A stretch of 64,000 nucleotides of DNA from Herbiconiux aconitum (GCF_024979235.1 NZ_JANLCM010000001.1:558001-622000), one strand, 5' to 3'; counted from the stretch's first letter, positions 24,851 to 34,487 are shown. Notes: generated by a model not told the origin, from the sequence alone. Numbers and translations are program-made.

Positions 24851-26233
24851 TCAGGCCCCGATGAGGCGCTCGGCCAGGTAGGCGGGGAGACGGTCGAGGG
24901 AGACGCGTTCCTGCGCCATCGAGTCGCGCTCGCGCACCGTCACCGCCTTGTCGTCGAGCGAGTCGAAGTCGACGGTGATGCAGAACGGCGTGCCGATCTC
25001 ATCTTGCCGGCGGTAACGACGGCCGATGGCTCCGGCGTCGTCGAAGTCGACGTTCCAGTTCTTGCGCAGATCGGCCGCCAGCTCGCGGGCCATCGGCGAG
25101 AGCGCCTCGTTCCGCGACAGCGGCAGCACGGCGGCCTTCACCGGGGCGAGCCGCGGGTCGAGCTTCAGCACGGTGCGCTTGTCGACACCGCCCTTGGTGT
25201 TCGGCGCCTCGTCTTCGTGGAACGAGTCGACCAGGAACGCCATCAGCGAGCGGGTCAGACCCGCAGCGGGCTCGATGACATAGGGCGTCCAGCGCTCGCC
25301 GGTGGTCTGGTCGAAGTACGACAGGTCGGTTCCGGATGCCTTCGAGTGCGTGGTGAGGTCGAAGTCGGTGCGGTTCGCCACGCCTTCCAGCTCGCCGAAG
25401 GCCGATCCGGTGAAGCCGAACTTGTACTCGATGTCGACAGTGCGCTTGGAGTAGTGCGACAGCTTCTCTTTCGGGTGCTCGAACAGGCGCAGGTTCTCGG
25501 GGTCGATGCCGAGGTCGGTGTACCACTGGAAGCGCTGGTCGATCCAGTACTGGTGCCACTCTTCGTCTTCGCCCGGCTTGACGAAGAACTCCATCTCCAT
25601 CTGCTCGAACTCGCGGGTGCGGAAGATGAAGTTTCCGGGTGTGATCTCGTTGCGGAAGCTCTTGCCGATCTGCCCGATGCCGAACGGCGGCTTCTGCCGC
25701 GACGAGTTCAGCACCGCGTTGAAGTCGACGAAGATGCCCTGCGCGGTCTCGGGGCGGAGGTAGGCCATGCCGCTCTCGTCGTCGACGGCGCCGAGGTAGG
25801 TCTTCATGAGGCCCGAGAAGTTCTTGGGCTCCGTCCACGATCCGGGCTGGCCGGTGTCGGGGTCACGGATGTCGGCGAGGCCGTTGACCGGCGGATGCCC
25901 GTGCTTCTCCTCGTACTGCTCGAGCAGGTGGTCGGCACGGTAGCGCTTGTGCGTGTGCAGCGACTCGACCAGGGGGTCGGAGAAGACCTCCACGTGGCCG
26001 GAGGCCTCCCACACCTGGCGGGGCAGGATGACGGCGGAGTCGAGACCTACGACGTTGTCGCGGCCCTGCACCATGAACTTCCACCATTGGCGCTTGATGT
26101 TCTCTTTCAGCTCCACGCCGAGGGGGCCGTAGTCCCACGCCGAGCGGGTGCCGCCGTAGATCTCTCCCGTCGGGAAGACGAATCCCCGGCGCTTGGCCAA
26201 GGCGATGACAGAATCGAGACGGGATGCAGGCAT
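24851..26233 (-). CDS. glyS: Glycyl-tRNA synthetase (single-chain, eukaryote/actinobacterial type)
   Basis: A 460-residue class II aminoacyl-tRNA synthetase that charges tRNA-Gly. [20 protein letters not shown] is the N-terminal signature, [12 protein letters not shown] and [20 protein letters not shown] form motif 2 with the Gly-specific loop, [17 protein letters not shown] is motif 3, and the anticodon-binding domain covers the last 110 residues. The length is normal for the alpha2 type. A possible promoter (TAGAAT on the minus strand, 26293-26288) would give a leader of about 50 bases with no T-box. Essential housekeeping gene. Confidence 0.96.
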   Translation of the reverse strand: MPASRLDSVIALAKRRGFVFPTGEIYGGTRSAWDYGPLGVELKENIKRQWWKFMVQGRDNVVGLDSAVILPRQVWEASGHVEVFSDPLVESLHTHKRYRADHLLEQYEEKHGHPPVNGLADIRDPDTGQPGSWTEPKNFSGLMKTYLGAVDDESGMAYLRPETAQGIFVDFNAVLNSSRQKPPFGIGQIGKSFRNEITPGNFIFRTREFEQMEMEFFVKPGEDEEWHQYWIDQRFQWYTDLGIDPENLRLFEHPKEKLSHYSKRTVDIEYKFGFTGSAFGELEGVANRTDFDLTTHSKASGTDLSYFDQTTGERWTPYVIEPAAGLTRSLMAFLVDSFHEDEAPNTKGGVDKRTVLKLDPRLAPVKAAVLPLSRNEALSPMARELAADLRKNWNVDFDDAGAIGRRYRRQDEIGTPFCITVDFDSLDDKAVTVRERDSMAQERVSLDRLPAYLAERLIGA

Positions 26234-26303
26234 GAAGTTGACTCCGATATCTCCGCGCGGCCGGCTGCTCGCACTGGATCGACGACAATTCTAAGGGGGG
26301 ACG

Positions 26304-27656
26304 ATGGCGACCGAGAGCGACAGGGACGCCGAGCGCGAGACGGAGCGCGACGCAGAGCGCTGGCTGCGCTCCAAAGGCCTGCCGTATTTCGTTCCGGCGC
26401 GTGCCTGGGGTGACCGGCTCGCCCTGCGCATCGCACCGTTCCTGGTCTTCCTGCTGCTGGTCGACGTCAGCCTGTCGGGCCTCATCCGCGTGCACCTCGT
26501 CATCGACGAGGAATCCGACGCGCTCGCACTGCTCTATCTCCTGTTGGTCGCGCTCCTGGCGCTGGCCGTCGTCGCCGTTCCGATCGTCGTGGCGGTCATC
26601 TCGGCAGCGCTGCTCCGGCGCTTCCCGGGGGCAGGCATCCCCGTCACCGTGGCGCTGCTCATCATCTGCGTCGTCGGCACGCCGTTCGTGGCCGGGCTCA
26701 CCGGCTCCGGAATCGATTTCTGGGCTGCCCTCGTCGTCAACCTCGGCGCCGTCGCCCTCGCGGCGCTGCTGACCTGGGTGGGCATCGGGTCGCTGTTGGG
26801 CTCCGCGGCGCGCACCGCGCTCCGGCAGCTCGCGGCCATCGGCACGCTCGCCACGCGGGCTCTGCCCATCCTGATGCTCGTCGTCGTGTTCGCCTTCTTC
26901 TCCCGGCCGCTCTGGGAGGTCACCAGCACGATGCAGCCTGCGCGCATCGTCGCGGTGGGCATTTTCTTCATCGTGCTGGGACTGTTGTTCGCGGTGCCGA
27001 TCACCCGCACCGAGATGCGGGCGCTGAACCGGAGCATCTCGCCCGACGACCGCGTGCGCTCGGTGCGCGAGGCCGGGCTGCCGGAGCTCGAGTCGCGTGC
27101 GGCCGGCGCCGTGCCCCCACTCGGCCGGATCGAGCGCACCAACATCGAGGCGGGTTTCGTGCTCGCCCTCGGATTCCAGGCGCTCATCTTCGCGGTGCTC
27201 ACCTGTGTCTTCCTGCTCGTTCTGGGCGCGCTGGCCTTCTCGTCGGAAGTTCTCGAGGAGTGGGTGGGCTCGCGCGCCACCACTCTCACGCTCTTCGGCG
27301 TGGAGTTCCCGTTCACCTGGGCGCTGCTGAAGACCGCCATCTTCCTCAGTTGCGTCTCGTCGCTCAACTTCCTGGTGTCGGTGACGACGAACAGTGGCTA
27401 TCGCAAGACGTTCTACGAGCCGCTCTTCCACGAGGCGCGAGTGGCGCTGTCGGTGCGGGCGGCGTATCGCGGCACGGTCGGCGGCGTCGGAGTCGGGGCG
27501 GCGGATGGCGCGGATGGCGATCGCCCGCAGAGCGAGAGCGGTGGCCGTCACGCGGCCGCACCGGTCGAGCCGACTGAACCGGATGACGACGACGAATCCG
27601 ATTTCCTCGGCATGCCTGAGACGGGCATGGTCGAGCCCGGTCGCGGGTCGGAATGA
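26304..27656 (+). CDS. Conserved polytopic membrane protein of unknown function
   Basis: A 450-residue protein with about eight hydrophobic segments between residues 35 and 360 (for example FLVFLLLVDVSLSGLI, ILMLVVVFAFF and FAVLTCVFLLVLGALAF), a charged N-terminus and a polar C-terminal tail of about 75 residues. AGGGGGG precedes the ATG. It overlaps the next gene by four bases (ATGA), so the pair forms an operon. Relatives are common in actinobacteria, but I do not recognise a function. A role in the envelope is suggested only by the partner, a membrane-tethered esterase. Confidence 0.75.
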   Translation: MATESDRDAERETERDAERWLRSKGLPYFVPARAWGDRLALRIAPFLVFLLLVDVSLSGLIRVHLVIDEESDALALLYLLLVALLALAVVAVPIVVAVISAALLRRFPGAGIPVTVALLIICVVGTPFVAGLTGSGIDFWAALVVNLGAVALAALLTWVGIGSLLGSAARTALRQLAAIGTLATRALPILMLVVVFAFFSRPLWEVTSTMQPARIVAVGIFFIVLGLLFAVPITRTEMRALNRSISPDDRVRSVREAGLPELESRAAGAVPPLGRIERTNIEAGFVLALGFQALIFAVLTCVFLLVLGALAFSSEVLEEWVGSRATTLTLFGVEFPFTWALLKTAIFLSCVSSLNFLVSVTTNSGYRKTFYEPLFHEARVALSVRAAYRGTVGGVGVGAADGADGDRPQSESGGRHAAAPVEPTEPDDDDESDFLGMPETGMVEPGRGSE

Positions 27657-28972
27657 CCGACTGGTTCCTGTCGATCCGCATCGTCGACGGCGCCTTCCTG
27701 TGGGGAACCTACGCTCTCGCGATCCTCGTCTTCGCCTTCCTGCTCCTGCGCCGGCCGTCCCGCCTCTGGGTGTTGACGGCGGCGATCGCGCTGGGCGCCG
27801 GCGTCCTGCTCGCCCTGCTCGCGACGTTCATCGTGCAAGACGTGCTCGACGCGTTCAACTCGCCGATGACGCTCGCGGCGCGGCTCTGGATCGTGGCGGC
27901 CGGCGCATCCGTCGCCCTCGCCATCGCGAATCTGTGGCGCTCGCGCTGGTGGCGCAAGGTGGTCGCGGTGTTCGGCATCGGGTTGTTCGCGTGGACGGCG
28001 ACCCTCGGCATCTCGGCCGACTTCGGGGTGCTCAAGAACCTCGGCGACCTTCTCGACATCTCGATCGAGACGCCGTTGGAGGTGAGCGCGCTGGCGCCGC
28101 CGTCCACGAATTCCCCGGGGCCGCTCTATGCATCCTGGAACCCGCCGGCGTCGACGCCGGCGCCGGCGCACAGCATCCACGGCTCGATCGAGATCCCCGC
28201 CTCCGACCCGGCGTTCACGCCGCGCGATGCGGTGGTCTACCTGCCGCCCGCCGCCCGGCTGGCCGATGCGCCGGCGCTGCCCGTCGTCGTCTTTCTGAGC
28301 GGGCAGCCCGGCGCGCCCGACGTCGCCGACATCGGCACGAGCCTCGACCGGTTCGCGGCCGAGCACGCGGGACTCGCCCCGATCGTGGTCTCGGTCGATC
28401 ACCTGGGCGGCAACTCGGGCAACAACCCCCTCTGCGTCGACGGCTACCAGGGGGATGCGCAGACGTACGTGAACCAGGATGTGCCGGCCTTCATCGCCGC
28501 GACCTTCAACGTGCTGCCGTCGCGGGAGTTCTGGACCATCGCCGGCTTCTCGAACGGCGGCGAGTGCGCCATCAAGTCCGCGGCGCAGTTCCCCGAGGTC
28601 TGGGGCAACGTGATCGACATCTCCGGCGAGCTCGAGCCTGATCTCGGCGGCGAATCGGAGACCCTCAAGGACGGCTTCGGGGGCGACGAGGCGGCCTTCG
28701 ACGCCGCCAAGCCGCTGACCGTGCTGGCGGCGGGAGCTGCCGATCCGGTCACGGCGGCCCTGTATGCCGAGACCGTCGCGATCTTCGCCGACGGGTCGGA
28801 CGACGAGCCCTACCTCACCGCGTCGCGCACGCTCTACGCCGCGGCCTCGGCGGCGGGGATGGATGCGCACCTGTTCATCTCGCCCGGCACCGGCCACGAG
28901 TCGGCCACGATCGAGTACGGATTCGACCGCGCGTTCGCCGTGCTCTACCCGCGCTGGGGGCTCTCGCCGTAG
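27653..28972 (+). CDS. Membrane-anchored alpha/beta-hydrolase (esterase-D/antigen-85-like fold)
   Basis: A 439-residue protein with four N-terminal membrane segments (about residues 8-30, 40-65, 75-98, 104-123) followed by an extracytoplasmic alpha/beta-hydrolase domain from about 165. The nucleophile elbow is AGFSNGGECA and the probable catalytic His is in PGTGHESAT. VDHLGGNSGNNPLC resembles the substrate loop of esterase-D and mycolyltransferase-like enzymes. It could acyl-transfer or hydrolyse envelope esters, but this is inference. Its ATG overlaps the TGA of the upstream membrane protein. Confidence 0.78.
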   Translation: MTDWFLSIRIVDGAFLWGTYALAILVFAFLLLRRPSRLWVLTAAIALGAGVLLALLATFIVQDVLDAFNSPMTLAARLWIVAAGASVALAIANLWRSRWWRKVVAVFGIGLFAWTATLGISADFGVLKNLGDLLDISIETPLEVSALAPPSTNSPGPLYASWNPPASTPAPAHSIHGSIEIPASDPAFTPRDAVVYLPPAARLADAPALPVVVFLSGQPGAPDVADIGTSLDRFAAEHAGLAPIVVSVDHLGGNSGNNPLCVDGYQGDAQTYVNQDVPAFIAATFNVLPSREFWTIAGFSNGGECAIKSAAQFPEVWGNVIDISGELEPDLGGESETLKDGFGGDEAAFDAAKPLTVLAAGAADPVTAALYAETVAIFADGSDDEPYLTASRTLYAAASAAGMDAHLFISPGTGHESATIEYGFDRAFAVLYPRWGLSP

Positions 28973-29004
28973 AGGGACGCTTCCGGATTTTGACGGGTGC
29001 GTGC

Positions 29005-29010
29005 TAGCGT
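29005..29010 (+). promoter_or_regulatory. -10 box of a likely leaderless transcript
   Basis: TAGCGT ends five bases before the ATG at 29016. There is no Shine-Dalgarno sequence. A TTGACG at 28990 is too close (9 bases) to act as its -35. Confidence 0.5.
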
Positions 29011-29015
29011 GCCTC

Positions 29016-30392
29016 ATGAGCATTACTCACTTTACCTTCCGACCCGTCCTTTCCGTCCTTGCTTCCGCCGGGGCACTCACTCTGCTCGCGGCGCCCCTCC
29101 CCGCGAGTGCCGACCCCTCCAGCACCGTCATCCCCCACGATTCGGCTGGCGGAATCGGCGCGGCGCCCGCGGGCATCGCCGTCGATCAGGCCCTCGACCG
29201 CGCCTTCGTCACCAATTCCGGCGACGGCACGGTCTCCGTCATCGACACCGAATCGAATACGGTCACCGGGGTGATTCCCCACGACCTGGCGAAGGGCATC
29301 GGCGACGGCCCGTCCGGCATCGCCATCGATCAGAAGAAGCACCGCGCCTATGTCGCCAACAGCGGCAGCGGCACCGTGTCGGTGATCGACACGACGACGG
29401 CCGAGGTGACCTCGGTGATCGCTCACGATCCCCGTTCCGGCATCGGCAACGAACCGCTCGGGGTCGCCGTCGACGAGTCCCGCAATCGCGCCTACGTCAC
29501 GGAATACGGCGACGGGCAGGTCGCGGTGATCGATACGACGACAGACCGCGTGGTCTCCATCATCCCCTTCGACGTCGTGCGCGGGATCGGGCACGGGCCC
29601 GCGGGCATCGCCGTCGACAGCGGCATCAACCGCATCCTGGTCGCCAACGCCGGCGATGACACGGTGTCGGTCATCGACAGCAGGGTGTCGAAGGTGGTGA
29701 TGGTCTTGAACGACCTGAGCTCGGCGATCGGCCACGACCCGCGCGGTGTCGCGATCGACACGACGACGCATCACGCCTTCATCACCAACGCGGGCGACGA
29801 CACCGTCTCGGTCGTCGACACCAGAACCTACGCAGCCGACCGACTTCTCGGCTCGGCTTCGGCCATCGGCGACGAGCCCTCTGCCGTCGCGGTCGACGAG
29901 TCTCGGCGTCGCCTCTACGTGGCGAACGCCGGCAGTGACACGGTGACCGTGCTCGACGCCGACGACTACACCCGAGTCGCCGTCCTGGATGGCGCCGATG
30001 GCATCGGCGCCGATCCCTCCGCTCTCGCGGTGGAAACAGGCAGCGGCGACGCCTTCGTCGCCAACGCGGCCGATGGCACTGTGACCGTGATGTCCGCCTT
30101 CGGCACCGTGGCTCCTGAGATAACCACGAGCACCCTTCCGGATGCGCGTCAGGGCGAGCCCTACACAGCGCCCATCCACACCCGCGGCATCACGAGTCCC
30201 ACTTTCGAGATCTCGGCACCGAAGGGCCGGTCACTGCCGGCGGGTCTCACCATCGACCGCACGACCGGCCTGCTGCACGGCACGATCACCGCGGTACCGG
30301 GCTCGTACGACATCACCATCCTGGTCAGCCAAGCCGGCACGAGGGTCGCGTCCGCGACCCTCGCCCTGCGCGTGCTCGGCCCCGACGCCTAG
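29016..30392 (+). CDS. Secreted YVTN beta-propeller repeat protein with Ig-like tail
   Basis: A 458-residue exported protein. The signal peptide (residues 1-32) ends ASA-DP. Seven propeller blades of about 42 residues follow, each with variants of AYVANSGSGTVSVID and xxGIGxxPxGIAVD, forming a likely seven-bladed YVTN fold (about 35-370). Residues 375-458 look like a cadherin/Ig-type putative Ig domain (LPAGLTIDRTTGLLHGT). It probably binds a surface or extracellular partner and no catalytic residues are evident. The transcript appears leaderless. Convergent with the next gene. Confidence 0.85.
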   Translation: MSITHFTFRPVLSVLASAGALTLLAAPLPASADPSSTVIPHDSAGGIGAAPAGIAVDQALDRAFVTNSGDGTVSVIDTESNTVTGVIPHDLAKGIGDGPSGIAIDQKKHRAYVANSGSGTVSVIDTTTAEVTSVIAHDPRSGIGNEPLGVAVDESRNRAYVTEYGDGQVAVIDTTTDRVVSIIPFDVVRGIGHGPAGIAVDSGINRILVANAGDDTVSVIDSRVSKVVMVLNDLSSAIGHDPRGVAIDTTTHHAFITNAGDDTVSVVDTRTYAADRLLGSASAIGDEPSAVAVDESRRRLYVANAGSDTVTVLDADDYTRVAVLDGADGIGADPSALAVETGSGDAFVANAADGTVTVMSAFGTVAPEITTSTLPDARQGEPYTAPIHTRGITSPTFEISAPKGRSLPAGLTIDRTTGLLHGTITAVPGSYDITILVSQAGTRVASATLALRVLGPDA

Positions 30393-30399
30393 CGCATGA

Positions 30400-30436
30400 C
30401 GGAGGTCGCCGCACTGCGAGCAGACGGCGGCCTCCG
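30400..30436. terminator. Hairpin between convergent genes
   Basis: CGGAGGTCGCCG (30400-30411) pairs with CGGCGGCCTCCG (30425-30436) with one G-T wobble and a 13-base loop, between the YVTN gene and the small membrane-protein gene. Confidence 0.7.
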
Positions 30437-30460
30437 CATTCGGCTCGGTGGCCGTTCGGC

Positions 30461-30733
30461 TCAGTAGCCGCTGATTCCCGAGACCGCCATGCCCGCCGCG
30501 ATGGAGATGATGGTGGCGACGATCGAGACGATGAAGAGGATGACGCCGACGATCATGCCGATCATCGCGGGAATGTTCTTGTAGCCGGCCTTCTTCGACT
30601 GCGAATACGCGATCACGCTGATCACGAATCCCACCAGATTGGCGAGGATCGCGACGATCAGGCCGACGATGCCGAGCATCTTGCCGGGGTAGTCGGTTCC
30701 GGTGGGCGGGGTGCGCAATGCGGACTGTGACAC
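30461..30733 (-). CDS. Small DUF4190-like membrane protein
   Basis: A 90-residue protein with two hydrophobic segments, GIVGLIVAILANLVGFVISV and IPAMIGMIVGVILFIVSIVA, separated by a basic loop (AYSQSKKAGYKN), as in DUF4190 proteins. The start GTG 30733 has AAGGAG about 7 bases upstream; an upstream in-frame ATG at 30787 lies inside the ku terminator hairpin and is unlikely. Function unknown. Confidence 0.75.
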   Translation of the reverse strand: MSQSALRTPPTGTDYPGKMLGIVGLIVAILANLVGFVISVIAYSQSKKAGYKNIPAMIGMIVGVILFIVSIVATIISIAAGMAVSGISGY

Positions 30734-30785
30734 AGAGATCTCCTTGGGTCGGGCGCGGCCGGTCGCCGCGTGGAGACACTGTGCC

Positions 30786-30819
30786 ACAGTCAGTGAGTTA
30801 ATCTCAACTCACTGACTGT
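30786..30819 (-). terminator. Terminator hairpin at the end of ku
   Basis: A perfect 14-bp stem (30786-30799 with 30806-30819) and a 6-base loop. The stem begins in the last base of the ku stop codon (30819-30821), so the hairpin sits directly on the gene end and upstream of the small membrane-protein gene. Confidence 0.8.
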
Positions 30820-31715
30820 CAGGAAGCTTTGGTCGCCTTCTTCGCGGCGGGCTTCTTCGCCGCAGCCTTCTTGGCCGGCGCTTTCTTCGCGGCATCCGAG
30901 CCGCCCGATCCGCCCGACGACGAGCCCGACCGGCTCTTGTCGACCGAGCGCCGCAGCGCCTCCATCAGGTCGAGCACCTCACCGCCTTCGTCGCCCGAGC
31001 CGGGCTCCCGCCCGAAGGTCTCGTCGGTGTCGACCGAGTCGCCCTTGGCGAGCTTCGCCTCGATCAGGGTGCGCAGTTGCTCCTGATAGTCATCGGTGAA
31101 CTTCTCCGGCGCGAAGTCGGAAGCGAACTGGTCGACCAGCGACATCGCCATGTCGAGCTCCTGCGATGACACCCGGGTGGGCTCGTCGAGCGCGGGGAAG
31201 GCGGCCTCGCGCACCTCGTCGTCCCAGAGCAGCGACTGCAGCACCAGCACGTCGCCGCGCACTCGCAACGCACCGAGCCGCGTCTTCTGCCGAAGGGCGA
31301 AGTGCACGATCGCCGTGCGATCCGTGCTCTCCAACGTCTTGCGCAGCAGTGCATACGCCTTCGGCGACTTCGAGTCGGGCTCGAGGAAGTAGCTCTTGTC
31401 GAGCATGATCGGATCAATCTGCTCACTCGGCACGAACTCCACCACCTCGATCTCGCGGCTGCGCTCCTCGGGAAGCGAGGCGAGGTCGTCTTTGGTGAGG
31501 ATGACGGTGCGGTCGCCGTCGTCGTAGGCGCGCGCGATGTCCTGGTAGTCGATGATCTTGCCGTCGATCTCGCAGCGGCGCTGGTAGCGGATGCGCCCGC
31601 CGTCCTTCTCGTGCACCTGGTGCAGCGAGATGTCGTGGTCTTCGGTCGCGCTGTAGACCTTCACCGGCACGTTGACGAGGCCGAAGGTGATGGCGCCTTT
31701 CCAGATCGATCGCAT
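30819..31715 (-). CDS. ku: Non-homologous end-joining protein Ku
   Basis: A 298-residue bacterial Ku that forms a homodimeric ring on DNA ends and recruits LigD. MRSIWKGAITFGLVNVPVKV is the canonical N-terminus, LHQVHEKDGGRIRYQRRC follows, and the core ends near residue 250. A Lys/Ala-rich C-terminal tail (PAKKAAAKKPAAKK) as in mycobacterial and Streptomyces Ku probably adds DNA contacts. The start is set at 31715, as the conserved N-terminus begins there; an upstream TTG adds only two residues. Divergent from ligD with 46 bases between the start codons. Confidence 0.95.
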   Translation of the reverse strand: MRSIWKGAITFGLVNVPVKVYSATEDHDISLHQVHEKDGGRIRYQRRCEIDGKIIDYQDIARAYDDGDRTVILTKDDLASLPEERSREIEVVEFVPSEQIDPIMLDKSYFLEPDSKSPKAYALLRKTLESTDRTAIVHFALRQKTRLGALRVRGDVLVLQSLLWDDEVREAAFPALDEPTRVSSQELDMAMSLVDQFASDFAPEKFTDDYQEQLRTLIEAKLAKGDSVDTDETFGREPGSGDEGGEVLDLMEALRRSVDKSRSGSSSGGSGGSDAAKKAPAKKAAAKKPAAKKATKAS

Positions 31716-31761
31716 AGTCAATTAGACCCCGCACCGGCCCTTCTTGGGTAGAGGATGGAGC

Positions 31762-34278
31762 ATGGCCGGCACCGGGACATCGAAGGCGAACGAGCAGACC
31801 GTGACCGTCGGCGGGCACCGCCTGCGCATCACGAACCTCGAGAAGGTGCTCTATCCCGAGACCGGAACGACGAAAGCGGATGTCTTCCGCTACTACGCCG
31901 AGATCGCGTCATTCCTCATTCCGCATGCGCGCAACCGCCCGGCCACCCGCAAACGCTGGGTGCACGGGGTCGGCACCGACGAGCATCCAGGACAGGTCTT
32001 CTTCCAGAAGAACCTCGACGAGGGAACGCCCGACTGGGTGAAGCGCGTCGACATCCAGCACTCCGATCACGTCAACACCTATCCTCTCGTGAACAACGCC
32101 GCTACCCTCGCCTGGCTGGCGCAGATCGCCGCGCTCGAGATCCACGTTCCGCAGTGGCGGGTGGATGCGCACGGCCGGCAGAAGAACCCCGACCGTTTCG
32201 TCATCGACCTCGACCCCGGCGAGGGCACGGGTCTGCCCGAATGCGTCGAGGTCGCCAAGCTGGCGCGGGGGATCCTCCAGGGAATGGGCCTCGAACCCGT
32301 TCCGGTCACGAGCGGCAGCAAGGGCATTCACCTCTATGCGGCGCTCGACGGGTCGCAGACCTCCGACCAGGTGTCGGCGGTCGCGCACGAGCTCGCACGC
32401 GCTCTCGAGGCCGATCATCCCGATCTTGTGGTGAGCGACATGAAGAAGACGCTCCGCGTCGGCAAGGTGCTGGTCGACTGGAGTCAGAACAACGCCAACA
32501 AGACCACGGTGTGCCCGTACTCCTTGCGCGGGCGGTCACGCCCGACGGTGGCCGTGCCGCGCACCTGGCGGGAGCTCGCGAGTCGCGATCTGCGGCAGCT
32601 GGAGCTCGACGAGGTGCTCGACCGGATGAAGCGGCGCGCCGATCCGCTCGCCGAGAGCGCCGAGGCGCCGGGTGCACTCGACGCACCGGGCGGCGTGTGG
32701 CACTCGAACCGGGGTCCCGAGGAGCAGACGGAGGCGCATCCCGAGCCACCGGCGCGCGCGCAGGCCGCCGGCGCCGGCTCCGACCGCCTCGCGACCTACC
32801 GCGCCAAGCGCGACCAGTCCAAGACACCTGAGCCTGTGCCCGAGGCGGCGCCGCCGACCTCCGACGGCCGATCGTTCGTCATCCAGGAGCACCACGCCCG
32901 CGCTCTGCACTGGGATTTCCGCCTCGAGCACGATGGCGTGCTCGTCTCTTGGGCGCTGCCGAAGGGCGTGCCTGACGACCCGAAGGTCAACCACCTGGCG
33001 GTGCAGACCGAGGATCACCCGATGGAGTACGGCACCTTCGAGGGCAGTATTCCGTCGGGGGAATACGGTGCCGGAAACGTGCTGATCTGGGATTTCGGCG
33101 AATACGAACTGGAGAAGTGGCGCGACGGTAAAGAGATCATCGTCACCTTGCACGGGCAGCCGTCGGGCGGGTTGGGCGATCCGCGCAAGGTGGTGCTCAT
33201 CCACACCGCGTCTGACGGGAGCGGTAAGAACTGGCTGATCCACAAGATGGTGGAGAAGCCGGCCGACGCGGACACCGGCCTGTCCACGGCTGCGCGAGCC
33301 GGCAAACTCGCCCCCATGCTCGCAACGTTGGGCAGCGAAGCCGACATCGACGACGAATCCGAGTGGGCCTTCGAGATGAAGTGGGACGGCATCCGGGCCC
33401 TCATCACCATCGATGACGGCGCGGTGACGCTCCGCACCCGCAACGGGAACGACGTCACCTCCGGCTACCCGGAACTGACGGATGCCCTCTCCCGCGTCTT
33501 CGCCGGCCGCTCGCTCGTGCTCGACGGCGAGATCGTGGCACTCGATCACCGGGGTCGCCCGAACTTCGGCCGGCTGCAGCAGCGCATGGGCCTCAGCAAG
33601 CCGCGCGACGTCGAGGCGGCGCGCGCGAAGGTGAAGGTCGATCTGATGCTCTTCGACATCCTGGAGCTCGATGGTTCGTCGCTGGTGAAAGAGGAGTACA
33701 CCGCACGTCGGTCGGTGCTCGCGGATGTCGCGCCCGAAGACGACGGCCCGTTGCACCTGCCTCCCGCCTTCCACGGCGACCTCGCGCACGCGATGGATTC
33801 CAGCCGTCAGCTGGGCCTCGAGGGCGTGATGGCGAAGCGTCGTGACGGCGCCTACGCGCTGGGTCGCCGCTCCCGCACCTGGATCAAGCTGAAGCATCAC
33901 CTGGCGCAGGAGGTCGTGATCGGCGGCTGGCGGCCCGGCAAGGGCCGTCGGGCGTCGCAGGTCGGTTCGCTCCTGATGGGAGTTCCGGATGCCGACGGCG
34001 TGCTCCAGTACGTCGGTCGCGTCGGTACGGGGTTCAGTGACAAGGATCTGGAGGCGGTCACCGCGAAGCTCGCGAAGCTCGCCCGCAAGACCTCTCCCTT
34101 CGATGATGTGCCCTCGCTCGACGCCCGCGACGCCCACTGGGTGACGCCGAAGCTCGTCGGCGAGGTCGAGTTCGCGGAGTGGACCGGCAGTGGTCAGCCC
34201 GGGGCCGAGCGCCTCCGCCAGCCCTCGTGGCGGGGTTGGCGCCCCGACAAGTCCCCCGCCGACGTCCGTCGGGAGTGA
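31762..34278 (+). CDS. ligD: Multifunctional DNA ligase D
   Basis: An 838-residue NHEJ ligase with the mycobacterial domain order. The primase-polymerase domain comes first (about residues 10-300, with LEKVLYPETG, VFFQKNLDEG and FVIDLDPGEG). The 3'-phosphoesterase follows (about 365-490, HHARALHWDFRLEHDG). The ATP-dependent ligase is last (about 515-838, adenylation motif FEMKWDGIRAL with its Lys near 540, and LDGEIVAL). ATG 31762 follows a GGAG; an earlier TTG is possible. It works with Ku to repair double-strand breaks. The linker between polymerase and phosphoesterase is Pro/Glu/Ala-rich. Confidence 0.95.
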   Translation: MAGTGTSKANEQTVTVGGHRLRITNLEKVLYPETGTTKADVFRYYAEIASFLIPHARNRPATRKRWVHGVGTDEHPGQVFFQKNLDEGTPDWVKRVDIQHSDHVNTYPLVNNAATLAWLAQIAALEIHVPQWRVDAHGRQKNPDRFVIDLDPGEGTGLPECVEVAKLARGILQGMGLEPVPVTSGSKGIHLYAALDGSQTSDQVSAVAHELARALEADHPDLVVSDMKKTLRVGKVLVDWSQNNANKTTVCPYSLRGRSRPTVAVPRTWRELASRDLRQLELDEVLDRMKRRADPLAESAEAPGALDAPGGVWHSNRGPEEQTEAHPEPPARAQAAGAGSDRLATYRAKRDQSKTPEPVPEAAPPTSDGRSFVIQEHHARALHWDFRLEHDGVLVSWALPKGVPDDPKVNHLAVQTEDHPMEYGTFEGSIPSGEYGAGNVLIWDFGEYELEKWRDGKEIIVTLHGQPSGGLGDPRKVVLIHTASDGSGKNWLIHKMVEKPADADTGLSTAARAGKLAPMLATLGSEADIDDESEWAFEMKWDGIRALITIDDGAVTLRTRNGNDVTSGYPELTDALSRVFAGRSLVLDGEIVALDHRGRPNFGRLQQRMGLSKPRDVEAARAKVKVDLMLFDILELDGSSLVKEEYTARRSVLADVAPEDDGPLHLPPAFHGDLAHAMDSSRQLGLEGVMAKRRDGAYALGRRSRTWIKLKHHLAQEVVIGGWRPGKGRRASQVGSLLMGVPDADGVLQYVGRVGTGFSDKDLEAVTAKLAKLARKTSPFDDVPSLDARDAHWVTPKLVGEVEFAEWTGSGQPGAERLRQPSWRGWRPDKSPADVRRE

Positions 34279-34358
34279 CCACGCCCCCTCTAGCCCACCG
34301 CGCACCCGAGTGGTACCGTCACGAACACGACGTACGGCGAGAAATCGAGGAGGATCTC

Positions 34359-34487
34359 ATGACCGAGAAGCAGGAACGACGCGGCGAACGCGACGGCGAG
34401 TACACCGACACTGAAGACGAGAACGTCAACGTTCCCGAGCCCGAGTCCGGTGAGTACACCGACAGCGAGATCCCAGAAGACGAGTAG
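34359..34487 (+). CDS. Small acidic protein of unknown function
   Basis: A 42-residue, strongly acidic protein with no hydrophobic segment, after GGAGGA placed 7 bases before the ATG. The sequence contains two GEYTD(T/S)E copies around an acidic DENVNVPEPES stretch, so it is probably disordered. The good ribosome-binding site, codon use and a strong terminator 38 bases downstream argue for a real gene. It could be co-transcribed with ligD (80 bases upstream) or have its own promoter (a TACCGT lies at 34314). Confidence 0.65.
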   Translation: MTEKQERRGERDGEYTDTEDENVNVPEPESGEYTDSEIPEDE

